Below, piece by piece: positions 1-12,304 of a stretch of 64,000 bases of DNA (its first letter is position 1; each line of letters opens with the position of its first letter). Below the pieces are notes generated by a model. The model ran no database searches and was not told the origin of the DNA. It worked only from the letters and a program-made list of their open reading frames with translations. The stretch is from assembly GCA_034008185.1 (NCBI GenBank), contig CM067081.1:248001-312000 (forward strand), given 5' to 3'. A program made the position numbers and the translations under genes. This DNA is from Gorsachius magnificus (taxonomy: Eukaryota > Chordata > Aves > Pelecaniformes > Ardeidae).

Positions 1-795
1 AGGACGTGAAGCTGCAGGGGAGAGCAATGTATTTCGGTACCACCGAGAAGCGGAGGGGTAGCGGCTCGCCGAGCTGCTTCGTGGACCCTGTGCAGTCAGG
101 CCCTGGCTGGCACCGGTGCCTGGGCGTGATTTAATGTGCAGGCACAGACCCAGCCCAGCGTTACGCGCTTCTGCTGAGTTACGGGGTTTTAGAAGCGGGA
201 GAGGCGACGGGGTAGATGCTTGCGATGAGCTGAAGAGCTTTTCGACACTGACCGGTGTTTTCAGTGGGCTGTCGGTTCACGGAGGGCGAGAACCCTTCCT
301 AACGGAAAGGCTCGGGAGTGCAAACACGTCCTGCGCGCCGATACCTGCAGCACAAATAACCAGGCTGCAGGCAGCTCTGAAGAACGGAGGTTCAGCTTTG
401 GTACAAATCCAGCTCATGTCCCCACACCCCAGCCCTGGCCTCGGTTTTTTCTAGCGTACGGTACGCAGCGGTGGGGGTGCAGGCAGGGGCAAGATGGGGG
501 AAGCACATAAACCTGGCAGCCCTGCGTTGGTCCTTCTCCTCCAGCCCTTCTCCACAGAGGACTCTTCAGCTTTGGCTTGTTTGCATTATTCAAATCTGCC
601 AAAATACCCTCAGGCTGATCAGCCCTTCATGGGACTGTGCTCCATGTTCAGGCTGCCCTGGTAGCTTGGGAACCGGGAAACTGTGGGGGGGTGAGCTCGG
701 GGGCTGGGAAGGTCCCGTGTTGGGGAGCATCAGTGCAGAAATCTGCACCCGGGATATCTCTCCAGAGCATCACCGTGGCTTGGTTGCCCTGAGAG
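1..795. other. Intergenic, no gene recognised
   Basis: GC-rich stretch at the window edge. Its open frames are short, overlap on both strands and resemble no family I know. There is no CR1 3' end and no splice-site-flanked reading frame that I could support. Confidence 0.5.
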
Positions 796-1092
796 CACTT
801 AATCACAGAATCACAGAGTGTTTTGGGTGGGAAGGGACCCCCAGAGGTCACCCAGCCCAACCCCCCTGCAGGAGCAGGGACACCTTGAACCACATCAGGT
901 TGCTCACAGCCCCGGCCAACCTGGCCTGGAATGTTCCCAGGGATGGGGCCTCCACCCCCTCTCGGGGCAACCCCTGCCAGGGTTTCACCACCCTCACTAA
1001 AGAATTTCTGCCTTAGATCCAGTCTAAACGTGCCCTGCTTCAGTTTAAAGCCATTCCCCCTTGTCCTGTCCCAGCTGGCCCTACTAAAAAGA
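796..1092 (-). mobile_element. CR1 LINE 3' fragment
   Basis: Read on the minus strand this is the last ~300 bp of a CR1. The + strand opens with the complement of the CR1 tail (AATCACAGAATCACAGA), continues with the GGGAAGGGACCCCCAGAGG block and ends in the LINE body near 1092. It is 5'-truncated, as usual for CR1, and abuts a second CR1 of another subfamily in the same orientation. Confidence 0.9.
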
Positions 1093-1099
1093 TTTCACT

Positions 1100-2075
1100 T
1101 CATAGAAATGCAGAATCATGGAATCCCAGGCTGGAAGGGACCTCCAGGATCATCTGGTCCAACCTTTCTAGGCCAGAGCCCAGTCCAGACAAGACGCCCC
1201 AGCACCCCGTCCAGCTGAGGCTTGACAGTGCCCAGTGTGGCGGAGTCACCCCCTCCCCTGGGGAGATCATTCCCATGGGTGACTCTTCTCATGGGGAAAA
1301 ATTTCCCTCTCATGTCCAATGGGAATCTTGCCAGGATCAATTTGTACCCATTCCCCCTTGGGGAGTTCTCTCCATGGGACTCCTTGTGACAAGGGAGGCT
1401 CCATCTTCCCTGTAGCCACCCCTTAGGCACTGGTACGTGGTGATGAGATCCCCCCGGAGCCTCCTGTGCTCCAGGCTGAACAAACCCAGCTCTCCCAGCC
1501 CATCCCCATACGGCAGAGAGAGGCTTCCCAGCCTTGGGTCCCCTTGGTGGCCCTGCTCTGGACCCCTCCAGCCTGGACACAGCTTTTTTGTACAGTGGGG
1601 ACCAGAACTGGGCACACGATTCCAGGTGTGGCCTGAGCAGCACTGAGCAGAGTGGGATGAGGGCTCCTGTATCCCTGCTGGTGATGCCCGTGTTGATTCC
1701 CCCCAGCACCCTGTTGGCCTTGGCCACAGCAGCACCCTGCTCGCTCCTGTGGAGCTTGTTGGCCACCAGGACCCCAGGTCCCTTCCTGCAGAGCTGCTCC
1801 CCAGCCAGGGGGATCCCAGCCTGTGCTGCACTCCTGGATTGTGTTTCCCAGGTGCAAGACCTTACACTTCTCCATACACTTGTTGCCTTGCATTTGGGGC
1901 CAGCACTTCTTTGTCCAAAGACCATGCAGTGCAGCCCACCACGTCTTTGCCCCCTTTGCAAAGGAGAGGCGAAGGCATGGGCGAGCATCTCCCCTGGACC
2001 TGCCAGGTCAGAGAGTTGCTCCAGGGCATTCAGCCAGCCTGAGCATGGGCTGAAAGTCCAGCCTAGCTCTCCCCT
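1100..2075 (-). mobile_element. CR1 LINE fragment, about 1 kb
   Basis: It begins with the complement of a CR1 tail (CATAGAAATGCAGAATCATGG) and a GGAAGGGACCTCCAGGATCATCTGGTCC-type 3' block, then runs through the 3' UTR into the C-terminal ORF2 region. The reading frames on both strands are LINE remnants, not host genes. The same subfamily recurs at about 58.2 kb. The 5' limit near 2075 is approximate. Confidence 0.85.
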
Positions 2076-2777
2076 TTCCCCCTTGGTCTGTGCCAGTGTT
2101 TGGGTCTCTCAGACCCCTGTGGGATGGGGAAGAGGCACAAACCCCACTTTGCAGTGTTCGCAAATGGGAGAACGCGTTTATACAGCTGGAAATGCAGGGA
2201 GTAACGCATCCAGCAGAAGTTTCGGGGGTGGCCACAACCTTCAGAGGTGGTGGTTGAACGATGGCCGCCTCCAAGGCACTTACCAGCTTTGGTAGTGGTA
2301 CAGTTTTTATTCCTATCTCAACGGTTTGTGCAAGGAGCTCTTGGAAATGAACTGGTCACTGGTCTGGGCAGAGCAGGACTTTATTATTTCATCTCCCTGA
2401 AGAAGCGGGCAGTCCTGGTGAAGACAGGCGGCTGCAGGGCACAGGGCCCACTGACAGCGACAGGGCAAGTGATGGTGACTTTTACCAGCCTTTCAGTGAC
2501 CGTGGGTAAAGTGGAGGTAGAAGTGACCTGGCCTGTTCTGCAGCGCAAAGGGAGGGCAGAGATGTTTTTCTTACAGACGCAGCCTGTAGGGCTGGTGGGA
2601 AAGGACAAATCGGTTCCTTTGCGCAGCGAAGCACAGCGAGCCGAGCCCTTGGCCGTCAGAACGGCTCAGGTGGGAGGGCAGTGGCAAAGGGGACGCTGAA
2701 TGTGCCGGTTTGTGCACATCTGTAGGTGGTCATGGCTAACACTGGGCTCACCGGGTGGTATTTATTTTATTTATCCC
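2076..2777. other. Upstream region of first OR gene
   Basis: No coding region recognised. By position it should hold the promoter, the non-coding first exon and the 5' intron of the OR gene at 2828. The transcription start cannot be placed by eye. Confidence 0.4.
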
Positions 2778-2792
2778 TTCTTTCTTGCACAG
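2778..2792 (+). other. Predicted 3' splice site before OR coding exon
   Basis: A pyrimidine-rich run (CTTCTTTCTTGCACAG) ends in AG at 2791-2792, 35 bp before the chosen ATG. Vertebrate OR genes typically splice a non-coding 5' exon to an intronless coding exon at such a site. It also supports starting translation at 2828, because the earlier in-frame ATG candidates would lie in the intron. Confidence 0.6.
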
Positions 2793-2827
2793 AGCGGAGT
2801 CAGGCTGACACTGGGCTCTGGAGCACC

Positions 2828-3802
2828 ATGTACGAGCTCAATGAAAGCAGCTTTGATCCCATCACCTTCGTCCTCACGGGCATCCCGGGCATGGAGGAGT
2901 CCCACATCTGGATCTCTGTCCCCTTCTGCCTGATGTACATCACTGCGGTGTTTGGCAACTCCATCCTCCTCTTTGTCATTGTCGTGGAAAGGAGCCTCCA
3001 CGAGCCCATGTACCTCTTCCTCGCTATGCTGGCTGTGGCTGACCTCATGCTTTCCACCACAACCGTGCCCAAAATGCTGGCGATCTTCTGGTTCAGTGCC
3101 AGGGAAATTTCCTTCGATGCCTGCATTACACAGATGTTCTTTACCCATTTCAGCTTCATTGTGGAATCGTCCGTCCTGCTGGCGATGGCGTTTGACCGCT
3201 ACGTGGCGGTCTGCGACCCGCTGCGGTACTCCTCAACCTTAACCCCCTCGGTGATCGGGAAAATAGCTGTGACCGCTGTTGTCCGGGGGTTCTGCATCAT
3301 GTTCCCACCCATCTTCCTCCTCAAGCGGCTGCCCTACTGCGGGCACAACGTCATGCCCCACACCTACTGCGAGCACATGGGCATCGCCCGCCTGGCCTGC
3401 GCCGACATCAAAGCCAACGTCTGGTATGGGCTGACAACCGCTCTTCTCTCCTCCGGCCTGGACATCGTGCTCATCGCTGTCTCTTACGCTCTTATCCTCA
3501 GGGCGGTCTTTCGGCTCCCATCCCCAGAGGCCCGTCTCAAGACCCTGAGCACCTGCGGCTCCCACATCTGCGTGATCCTCATGTTCTACGTGCCGGCCTT
3601 CTTCTCCTTCCTCACGCATCGGTTTGGCCACCACATCCCAAGTCACGTTCACATCCTCCTGGCCAACCTCTACGTCGTGGTCCCGCCGATGCTCAACCCC
3701 ATCGTGTACGGGGTGAGGACAAGGCAGATCCGGGAGCGCGTCGTCCGCCTCTTCTGCCCCGTGGGGGACTGCCCCTGCCCCGGCTGGGGGGGCCGGTGCT
3801 GA
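2828..3802 (+). CDS. Olfactory receptor, class I, OR52-like (copy 1)
   Basis: Intact single-exon odorant receptor of 324 residues, a seven-helix G-protein-coupled receptor of the sensory neuron plasma membrane. The open frame extends upstream to 2726, but the ATG at 2828 follows a splice acceptor and aligns with the starts of the other two receptors here. Landmarks: N-glycosylation site NES at residues 5-7, GN in helix 1 (43-44), [16 protein letters not shown] across helix 2 (59-74), Cys99 for the extracellular disulfide, [10 protein letters not shown] (120-129), Cys171/181/191 in loop 2, SY in helix 5 (219-220), KTLSTCGSH before helix 6 (238-246), and LNPIVYG in helix 7 (289-295). The GIPGME N-terminus and [13 protein letters not shown] are typical of class I OR52. 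The ligand cannot be inferred. The C-terminus is slightly long and Cys/Pro/Gly-rich ([16 protein letters not shown]). The central segment shares a long identical tract with copy 2. Confidence 0.95.
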   Translation: MYELNESSFDPITFVLTGIPGMEESHIWISVPFCLMYITAVFGNSILLFVIVVERSLHEPMYLFLAMLAVADLMLSTTTVPKMLAIFWFSAREISFDACITQMFFTHFSFIVESSVLLAMAFDRYVAVCDPLRYSSTLTPSVIGKIAVTAVVRGFCIMFPPIFLLKRLPYCGHNVMPHTYCEHMGIARLACADIKANVWYGLTTALLSSGLDIVLIAVSYALILRAVFRLPSPEARLKTLSTCGSHICVILMFYVPAFFSFLTHRFGHHIPSHVHILLANLYVVVPPMLNPIVYGVRTRQIRERVVRLFCPVGDCPCPGWGGRC

Positions 3803-6800
3803 GCGCTGCCGGAGGGAAGGGGCGGCGTGGGACAGGATCTGGAAAGCAGCAGCAAGCGCTGCGGCACCTCTTGCCCTGGAGGAACAGGTTTGCTCAAGAG
3901 GTTCAAGAGAAGCGGAGGGTGGTGGGATTTCTGTAAATGTGGACTTGGGTCATCAGCCCCTTCATTGCTACCGGTTTCTTCTAGAGACGCTTCCCCCCAG
4001 GTGGTCCATCTAGCAGAGGCTGGGCAGAGTTCAGCTTAGGAGCGTCACAGCTCTTACCTCTGCTGATTTACCATCTCCTGCTGCTGCTGGTTTTGTTTGC
4101 CGTCCTATGGCTTCGTTTCTGTTTGTTCCTTCTCCTGCTATCCCAGTGCCTAGACCATGAACACCGTGAGGGTCATCAGGCCGGTGTCCGGGGCGTGACC
4201 ACGGCTGGATGGGCAGAGTGCCGTCTGCCGCGGCACAGATGACGGTCTGTCCTCCTGTCTTCACGGCTATGGCTTGCATTGCTGAGGGACCCTGGCACCT
4301 CTTGCTGTTGGAGCTGTTCACACGCTGAAGAGCCCAGTGAGCTCGGGAAAGGCTTTGTTGGCCGCGTTTAAGGGAAACCTATCCCTTAATCCATGATGCC
4401 CAAAACTGAATTCAAGCCTCTAGAGTGGAGCACAAAGGGACAATGACCTCCTAGGTCCTGCGCACCCCACGGGGAGGGTTTCTGTCGCTGCAAGAGCAGT
4501 GCTGAGCGGGGCTGAGCGTCAAGCACGTTGCACTGCAAGGGCCTTTCCTGCCCATAGGGCTGGCTGATTCCCCACCGCTTCTTTGCTGCGCACTTGATTT
4601 AGCCTTCAACACCAAGGACCACCAGCACCAAGCACGCAGCTTTGTTGGACTTTTCTTGTTCCTCTCAGTGGCATAGGCACCCATCGCACCGATAACGTCT
4701 TGTTCTACCCGGAGCCAGTGGCAATCTGCTCCAGGCAGCGGCGAAAAGCAGTGCAAGCCTGAAGAATGAGCGCTAGGTATTTCTGGGGGGGCAGCAAGGA
4801 CGGTCCCGCGCATCGCTTGGAGTTTAACTCCATCATCGGCCTGGCCAGCAAGGAGCCCTTTCCCTCACCCGTCCCATCCTCAGGGTGGGCAGCAGCGTGG
4901 GCGGTCGGGGTAACCCCTCTGCCCCCGTGCGTCTCATGAGAGGAAGGTCGGGAAGGGGGGGGGGGGGGTCTCAAGCACCGGCGCTGCTGAGCGTCCTAGG
5001 AGCACAAAAAGACTCACGGGGAGAAGGGAGCGGAGGCAGCTCTGGAGACCTCGGGGGGATCTCGCCAGAATTCCAGGTCCCTGCTGGAAGGTCAGGGTGC
5101 TCTGCGCTGCTTTCGAGGTGGGTTTTTGTTGCACCATTTTAATATGGAGGGACATGGAGACACTGACACCAGCAGCCACTGTCCTGGCAGGAATGTTCTG
5201 GCTCCTGCAGCCTGGGGTGGGCTGTTCCCACACTGCTGGAGCTTCCCAGTCCTGTGGAAGAGTCACAGCAGCGCTCCCACCTGCCTGGCTCTCATCGCCG
5301 AAGCACAAAGGTCCTTGTGCCCAGTGCTTTGCGTAGCACCAACGCAGTGGGCAGCGCACGTTGCGGATGGGACCGGTCTCCTCCTCCTGACAGCAGAGCC
5401 CCGGTGGCCGCGCTGGTTCAGCTGTTAAATGCCACGGCTTCTGCGAGCCGTCGCAAAACTGCAGCGCAGCCCCGGGAGCAGCCGAGCCCGCTCCCTGCGC
5501 AGCCCTGCCCTGGCCAAGGCGCAGGGTTTAAGGGCCCCACTGCTGCCCCTCCGGCGTCTTCGGCGTCTCCCGTGGCTCCCAGGGGTTGTTAAGCACTGAG
5601 CCACCAGCATCCTCCAGCGCTGTGGCAGCGGTTCCGTTTCCACCATGGGAAGGAGCTCTGGGATGAAGAAGAGGAGGGAACGCACCAGAGCCCAGCGGCT
5701 TTTCCTTCGTGCTTTCCCTCACCTTCTGCTCCACCTCTCTTTTACACCCCACCCTCCCCCAAGGCACGGGGGTCTGGGCACTTTTTGGTCCCCCCCTGAA
5801 CTCGGGGGCCTCCTCGGGTCTGGCCAGTAGAACCGTTCCTTTGCTTGCAGCAAACGGAGCCCTTTGGGCGCTTGGGCTCTGTGGTCCAGCTCTCACAGCA
5901 ACGTCAGGAGCCGGGATGCTCTGACCCCGTGTCAGCCCTGAGACGCGACGAAAGCTCTGGCGTGGTCGTGCCGAGCTCACAGCACGCAGGTCATCCAGCC
6001 ATTTTTGCATTATTTTTTTTCCCAGACCAAGAGTGCGGAGGGCACTTGCCAAGCCCACAGCCCGTGCTGCAAAGCCATTTCCGACGTGCCCGTGGTTGGG
6101 AAGCCACCTCGAAGGTGCCTGGAGCTCTGAGGTCCCTCCTTTGGGGGGGCTGGTGACCCCGGGGAACGTCTCTCCTAGCTCTGGGCTCCATGAAGCGTCG
6201 TGCCCTGCGTCAGGGCCGGTCACCAGCCGGTCGCCGAGGGCTCCGGTCGGGGCTGATCAAGCCCAAAGTCCCTGACCAGGAGCAGGAGCAATGAGGGCGC
6301 TCTGGGACCAGGCTCGCTCGCAGCTGAATGATGCAGGAGACGGCACCGATACCACAACCAAACCCCTGCTCTGCTCCAGTCACCCCAGTGATGCTGCTAC
6401 AGCTTCAAAAGAAACGGGAAAGAAAGAGATTCACGATTTCAGATCAAAAAACCCCAGAAGTTCTTAAAGTCTTTCAACACGTTTCTTTTTTTCTTTGTTT
6501 TCTTTTTTTTCTGATTTCATCAAAGGTGGGTGCCCTGTGACAGGCACAGGGGAAATGAAAGTCTGTTCGTTAAAAGCTGTTTGCTTAACAGTGCAGATAA
6601 CAGAGCTGCTTACAAAAGCTGCTCATATTGCCGGATTTTTTCAATGTCCTCAAAACATCGGTGTTTGTGCTGGCTTTCTTCGTGAAAGAAAGGGTATTGA
6701 CACAGGGCGCCCCCGTGGCTGCTGATGGGAGACGGAGCTGTGTCAGGAGAGCGAGTCGTGGCAGGCAGCACACAAATACATAGGGCTGAAATCGATGCTT

Positions 6801-6992
6801 TATGGTCGTTAGGGCGTGGAGGAGCTGGAGTTGTTGCACAGGGGCTGCCAGGGGGGTTACAGCAGATTTGGAGGTAGGGGCACAACGTGAGACAGCTCGG
6901 GGCTGCGAGAGAGGTTTGCGAATTCGGATGGTCTCTTCCAGCCCTGCCTTCCTGCCTGAAGACAAAACCTGTTGGCAACACAACCCTCACGG
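3803..6992. other. Intergenic, no gene recognised
   Basis: GC-rich DNA without a supportable gene. It contains a poly-G run at about 4957-4968. The open frames (up to 231 codons, minus strand, 5528-6223) have no recognisable motifs and overlap each other on both strands, as expected by chance in GC-rich sequence. Confidence 0.5.
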
Positions 6993-7625
6993 CATCCCAG
7001 AATCCCAGCATAGCAGGGGTTGGCAGGGCCCTCGGGAGCTCCCCCAGTGCCACCCCCCTGCCCAAGCAGGCTCACCCAGAGCAGGGGCACAGGACAGCGG
7101 CCAGGCAGGGGTTGAAGATCTCCAGAGAAGGAGACTCCACAGCCCCCCTGGGCAGCCTGGGCCAGGGCTCCATCACCCTCACAGTCAACAAGTTCTTCCT
7201 CCCGTTCACCTGGAACCTCTTCTGCTTCAGGTTGTGCCCATGGCCCCTTGGCCTGGCGCTGGGCACCACTGGGAAGAGTCTGGCTCCATCCTGATGACCC
7301 CCACCCTTGAGATCTTTGTAGGTGTTGATGAGATCCCCTCTCAGCCTTCTCTTCTCCAGGCTGAACAAGCCCAGCTCCCTCAGCCTTTCCTCCTAGGGGA
7401 GATGCTCCAGTCCCCCCATCATCCTTGTTGCCCTCCTCTGGACTCTCTCCAGGAGTTCCTCATCTTTCTTGAACTGGGGAGCCCAGAACTGGACCCAGTG
7501 CTCCAGGTGGGGTCTCATTGGGGCAGAGCAGAGGGGGAGGAGAACCTCCCTCGCCCTGCTGGCCATGCTCCTCTTAATGCACCCCAGGATGCAGTTGGCC
7601 TTCTTGGCAATGCCACCCTCTGCAG
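6993..7625 (-). mobile_element. CR1 LINE fragment
   Basis: A 3' CR1 fragment in minus orientation. Its + strand starts with the complement of the tail (CATCCCAGAATCCCAG), passes through the CTCGGGAGCTCCCCCAGTGCC block and reaches the C-terminal ORF2 part (GGACCCAGTGCTCCAGGTGG). It belongs to the same subfamily as the copies at 21.8, 30.05, 50.2 and 61.5 kb, which share long near-identical stretches, so this subfamily was active relatively recently. Confidence 0.92.
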
Positions 7626-10600
7626 AAGAGTTTTCTCCTGGAAGCCTTTTGGCCAGCTCTAACAGCAGCTGCGCTGCCTCCTGAATCTGTTGATATTAAA
7701 GAACAATATTGCGTACTGGTGCCTCTGCCACCTGCTTCAACTCACACGCTTATTTCTGCCACTCACTGCTTCCCCTCTTGGACCTCTCCTCGGGGATGAC
7801 CTTAGGCACGTGCTCAGCTCCGAGCACAACCGCAGAGCCGCTAGAATGAGCGCGTCTGCCCAGAGGTGGCCCGAGTCTGAGCATGGTCCTGAGAAGGGAC
7901 CCTTTAATAAATACCCGGGAGTCTTGCGCCATCATCATCATCGGCATGGAGCTAGCGGGAGGTGGGATGTCCCCAGCTGGGTGCTGCAGAAATGCAAACC
8001 AAAAGACCTGCTCCCAGTTTGCTTCCAAACCAAGCATAAATGCTGGAAAAACGGGTAGGGATTGGCAATAGCAGGGCAGTGCTGGCTGCCTGCGGCGCCA
8101 CTGCGCTCCCCCGCCGGCACCTCGCTCGGGGCGGCGTGGCTCCAGCGGGTGGTCCCAGCGCCCAGGGGATCCTCGCTCGGGGGTGATGCATTCCCGCAGC
8201 CACCCACGTTTTCACCTGCAGTTTAGCAGGCAGCTTGGTTGGGGTGGGCTCTGTGCCACCCTACTGGAGGAGCGCACCTCGCCTGTCCTTCTGCTCCTCG
8301 GGGTTCCCAGGGACAGCGTCACACAGCCCAGGAGGCTGCTTGAGGCTCACAGCCCTCCCGCTGCTCCGCTCCTTGGGCGGACGTGGCGGCCGGGCCGGGG
8401 CGCAGGCTGCAGCGGCAAAAGTCCCCGAGTCAATGAATCACTAGCTCAGCAGTTAATGCCCAGAGGGGCGTGCATAATGGGGTGTTAGCCGGCTGATCGG
8501 GAGGATTTATATTTCTAACGTCGTTAAATGTTAGCTTAGTAACTCGCGCAAGGCGTGGGACCGGACCTGCTGCGCTTGGTATTTAATTTCCCACTCTTGA
8601 GAGGCCCATGCTTGTAGCTCAGCTGATGCGTCAGGCCATTTGCAGGCTTGTTTGGCCTGCAGGGACCCTTTCCTGGGGAGGAGGAAGAGGGTTTGACTGC
8701 AGTTTTTTCACGGCATCCACGCAGTGCCTGCAAAAAGCAAATGAAATCTCAAAAATGTTGGGAGACGCGTTGAAGCCAGCGGGGCCATGGCAAGAAACGC
8801 TCCCCCGTCCCCAGGGCACGCGTGGCCAGGCTTTTCACGCTGACACGGGCTGAAGGGGGGTCAAGCCCGCGCCTGAAGTGGGGATCATGCTTCAGTCCCG
8901 TGCCAAGCCTGAAGGCCAACGCTCTCAGCTTTGCCGAGCGGGCAGAGGCGAGCACGGCTCCCACCGCCAGCAAAGCCTTGGCTGCTCCCGGCTCAGGTGC
9001 CGCGCTGCCGTTCGGTTTTATTGCTGTCTACAAACAACAGTGCTTTATTAATTGTTCTGCATCTGCAGAGCTCGGTGGGTAACAAATGAGAGTAGCAAAG
9101 CTTAATGATTTTACTTCACCTCACCTCCATCACCATAATGTCTTAGCAATTGTTAGTTAATTCATAAAACCCCCACTGCTCCGGCGGGCAGATGATAAAT
9201 AGCATATCCTTGTAAGCTGTCCTGCCTAAAATTGGGTGGAACTCAGCATCCAGGGCAGAGTTACTGGCTGGCTGGTTTGCTCTCGTGTGTTAGAGGTCCC
9301 TGCTGGTTCCCAAAGGTCCCCGAGAGCTCCCCCAAAGGGTTGCGGCGGTCGGGAAGCTGCTGATCATGGTTCCCCTGGCCCCCCCGCACCATCTGCTCGG
9401 GGTCTCTGCAGGCTGCTAGGGGAGGAACAGCGGTCCAGTAACCCCATTGCTCTCTCCTAAAGTCAGAAAGGACAAAATCAGCTAAAAAGCTTACGGCAGG
9501 GATATCTGCTGGTCTCTGTCTCAGAGCTCCCGAATTCCCCTGCAAAGGGGGTCACGAAAAGCTAAAAGGGGTTCCGGTCCCAAAGCACTCGGGCCGAGGG
9601 TAGAACTCACACCGGAGGGACAGGTCCCCGCGTGCCCCGGGGCTGGCTCGCGAGCGGCCCTGGGAACCCCGCTGGGATCCGGGACCAGGCCATGAACTTT
9701 GCAGAAGTTCCTGTGGTGATGAGTGGGGGGGGGAGGCGAGGAGGCACTGGGGCTGCTTTGGGGACAGCCCAAAGGTCTGCAGGGGTTGCGCAGTCCCCAC
9801 CCAATTAGCACAGTCATAGGAAACAACACCCAGGGAAAACGAACCGGTGATGTCCCCGGTGCTCTTCGTCGCCTGTGTCGGGGTGTGAGCACCCCCACCC
9901 GTGCCCCACAGCGCCCCAGGGCACTCTCTGGGTGCCGAATAAACGCCCAGGCTCCATCCGAGATGGATCCCGCTGCTGGCGCAGGAGGTGGGTGAGTTGG
10001 CTGGGTCATGGCCCCGTTGGTTCAGCTGGGTTTGGTGAGGTAGAGACGGACCAGGGGGGAGGCAGGGGTCCATGCAGCATTGACTGTGTGGAATGTAAGC
10101 AGTTCCCGGTGGATGTTCTGGCTGCTTTATCCCGGGCTCCTGGCGTGAGCGTGGCGGGAGGGCGCCAGGCAATGCGTTCCCCAGGGGGATGGACGCCGCC
10201 CACTCCTCCTGCTCCGTTCTAGGCACAGCGTGGGTGTGCAGGGGTTTCACATGGTGGGAGAGTGGGCTTGAGTTCTTCTAACACCGCGCCTCTGAGCGCA
10301 CCGGGTGGGAGCTCGGACAGAAGTTTCCCTGTGACTTTTCGGTATTCTCTAAAACAGCAGTCCCCAGTGCCCAGGGGTTCAGAGGGTTTTGTTATTTATT
10401 TTGCACGGGCTCAATGGCATCTGGTAACCCAGCAGCAGCTCCAAGCCCCGGTTCATGCTGCATGGACATAGTGCGTAAGGTGGCGGCTCCTGGCACCTGG
10501 CTGGTTACGCCCCATGGCACTGTGACCCCCCCTTTAGACCCTGGACATTTTGGTAACGCCCGTGCATTTTTTTCTGTGCGTATCTGACCAGAACATTTCT

Positions 10601-11280
10601 CCAGACACCCGGGTGATCGGATGATGCTGCCTGGGGCTCTTTTGAAGCAGAGCCTTTGGGATGAAAGGGGCTCTGCCCTGCTCCCACTCACCTTGTTCCG
10701 GGTGGGTGGAGTGAGCTCACGCAGGTACAGACAGACCCTTTGTAGGGCTTGATACCGGCAGGCAAAGTCCCAAGAAGGGCAGGACTGAACCAAGCTCCCT
10801 GTGCCCTGATTTCACAGGTAGCTTTCGCCACAGCCGGGTGTCCCAGGGCAGGATGAGCGATGCCCCTGCCTCCTTTGCAGCAGGCATGGGCGAGTAGAGA
10901 ATTTTCCTTAATGCACTTCCAACCCTGAAGGTTTCTCAAATGCAGCATGGATGGTGGTCACATCCAAGTATGACAAGCAGGAAAGCATTTAGGCGATCAC
11001 GGTTTCAGGAATGAACCTCCTGTGTATTTTGCTCTGGTTCCCAGCAGCTGCAGGCAGTTGCAGGCAGAGGACTCCTTGTTTGAGACTCAAACAGCAGAAA
11101 GGACAGTACCTGGATGAGATGAAGGCACCTGGATGAGTGGAACCCTGATGGGGCAAATTGCCCAATATTTAACACTTCCAGACAAAAGGTGGTTCAGAAG
11201 TTTAAGTGTCTGTGCCATGAGCAATGCCAATCATGAGCTCAGCTCCCCTTTGTATCCCAGGTGTAGCTCAGCTGCCCTTG
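7626..11280. other. Intergenic, no gene recognised
   Basis: No CR1, LTR or gene was recognised. The segments at about 8400-8560 and 9030-9210 are AT-richer (runs of taatgatt and gttagttaattc type) but have no identifiable feature. Overlapping open frames between 9.5 and 10.3 kb look like chance. Confidence 0.45.
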
Positions 11281-11283
11281 GAG

Positions 11284-11306
11284 CCTTTCCTTCTACCGTT
11301 ACCCAG
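11284..11306 (+). other. Predicted 3' splice site before OR coding exon
   Basis: A pyrimidine-rich tract (CCTTTCCTTCTACCG) ends in CCCAG with AG at 11305-11306, 41 bp before the chosen ATG at 11348. It has the same arrangement as the acceptors before the other two intact receptors. Confidence 0.55.
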
Positions 11307-11347
11307 CTCCGGCAAGCCAGAAATGACGTAAGATGTTGCATCCGGCC

Positions 11348-12304
11348 ATGCCAGCACCCAACCTGTCGGGATCCCACCCCATGTTCTTCATCTTGGTGGG
11401 GATACCTGGGATGGAGAAGTCTCACACCTGGATCTCCATCCCCGTCTGCATGATGTACTCTGCTGCCCTTCTCGGGAATGTGGTCCTGCTGGTCACCATC
11501 GTGAAGGACCGCAGCCTCCATGAGCCCATGTACATCTTCCTGTGCATGCTGGCGGTGTGCGACCTGCTGTTGTCCACTGCCACTGTGCCCAAGACCCTCA
11601 GCGTTCTCTGGTCTCTCTCCACCCAAATCTCTTTCAGTGGCTGCCTGGCGCAGATGTTCTCCATCTATTTCGTTTTTGTGGCGGAGTCGGCCATTTTACT
11701 GGCGATGGCCTTTGATCGGTACATTGCCATTTGCGACCCCCTGCGATACACGGCCATCCTGACACGGTCCATTGTGGGGAAAGTTGGCGTAGCGGCTTTA
11801 ATCAGGAGTTTCTGCATCATGTTCCCACCCATCTTCCTCCTCAAGCGGCTGCCCTACTGCGGGCACAACGTCATGCCCCACACCTACTGCGAGCACATTG
11901 GCGTGGCCCGCCTGGCCTGCGCCGACATCTCCATCAATATCTGGTATGGGGTAGCTGCTGGCTTCCTTTCAGCCGGCTTGGATGCCATCTCCATCACCAT
12001 CTCCTACGTGCTGATCTTCAGGTGCCTCTGGGGGCTGCCGTCCCGGCATGCCTCCCCCAAGGCTCTGCACACCTGCAGCTCCCACCTCTGCGTCATCGCC
12101 ATGTTTTACACACCGGCCTTCTTCTCCTTTCTAGCACACCGGTTTGGCCAGCATGTTCCTCAGCATGTCCTCATCTCCTTCGCCAACCTCTACGTCGTGG
12201 TGCCGCCCATGCTCAACCCCATCATCTACGGGGTGAGAACAAGGCAGATCCGGGAGCAAGTGGCTCACATGCTCAGGCTGGGGGGCTGGGGTGGCCGGGC
12301 ATAG
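11348..12304 (+). CDS. Olfactory receptor, class I, OR52-like (copy 2)
   Basis: Intact single-exon odorant receptor of 318 residues in the plasma membrane. An in-frame ATG also lies at 11333, with A at -3. I chose 11348 because it gives the OR52-type start MPAPNLSGSHP, matching copy 3 (MPPFNLTSLTP). Landmarks: NLS glycosylation site (5-7), GIPGMEKSH (18-26), GN in helix 1 (43-44), LHEPMYIFLCMLAV (57-70), Cys99, MAFDRYIAIC (120-129), HTYCEHIGVARLACAD in extracellular loop 2, KALHTCSSH before helix 6 and MLNPIIYG in helix 7. Neighbours are copy 1 about 7.5 kb upstream and CR1 downstream, all transcribed rightward. From within loop 2 backwards it shares 89 identical bases with copy 1, which suggests gene conversion. 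Confidence 0.95.
   Translation: MPAPNLSGSHPMFFILVGIPGMEKSHTWISIPVCMMYSAALLGNVVLLVTIVKDRSLHEPMYIFLCMLAVCDLLLSTATVPKTLSVLWSLSTQISFSGCLAQMFSIYFVFVAESAILLAMAFDRYIAICDPLRYTAILTRSIVGKVGVAALIRSFCIMFPPIFLLKRLPYCGHNVMPHTYCEHIGVARLACADISINIWYGVAAGFLSAGLDAISITISYVLIFRCLWGLPSRHASPKALHTCSSHLCVIAMFYTPAFFSFLAHRFGQHVPQHVLISFANLYVVVPPMLNPIIYGVRTRQIREQVAHMLRLGGWGGRA

Noticed and set aside
1116..1988. 290-codon frame on the minus strand
   Set aside because: It lies within a CR1 fragment and is a LINE remnant.
2726..2827. Upstream in-frame start for OR copy 1
   Set aside because: The extra 34 residues precede a strong splice acceptor and have no counterpart in OR52 proteins.
5528..6223. 231-codon minus-strand frame and other GC-rich frames (9552-10250, 12722-13444)
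   Set aside because: They overlap frames on the opposite strand, have no motifs or plausible splice context, and one is CR1.
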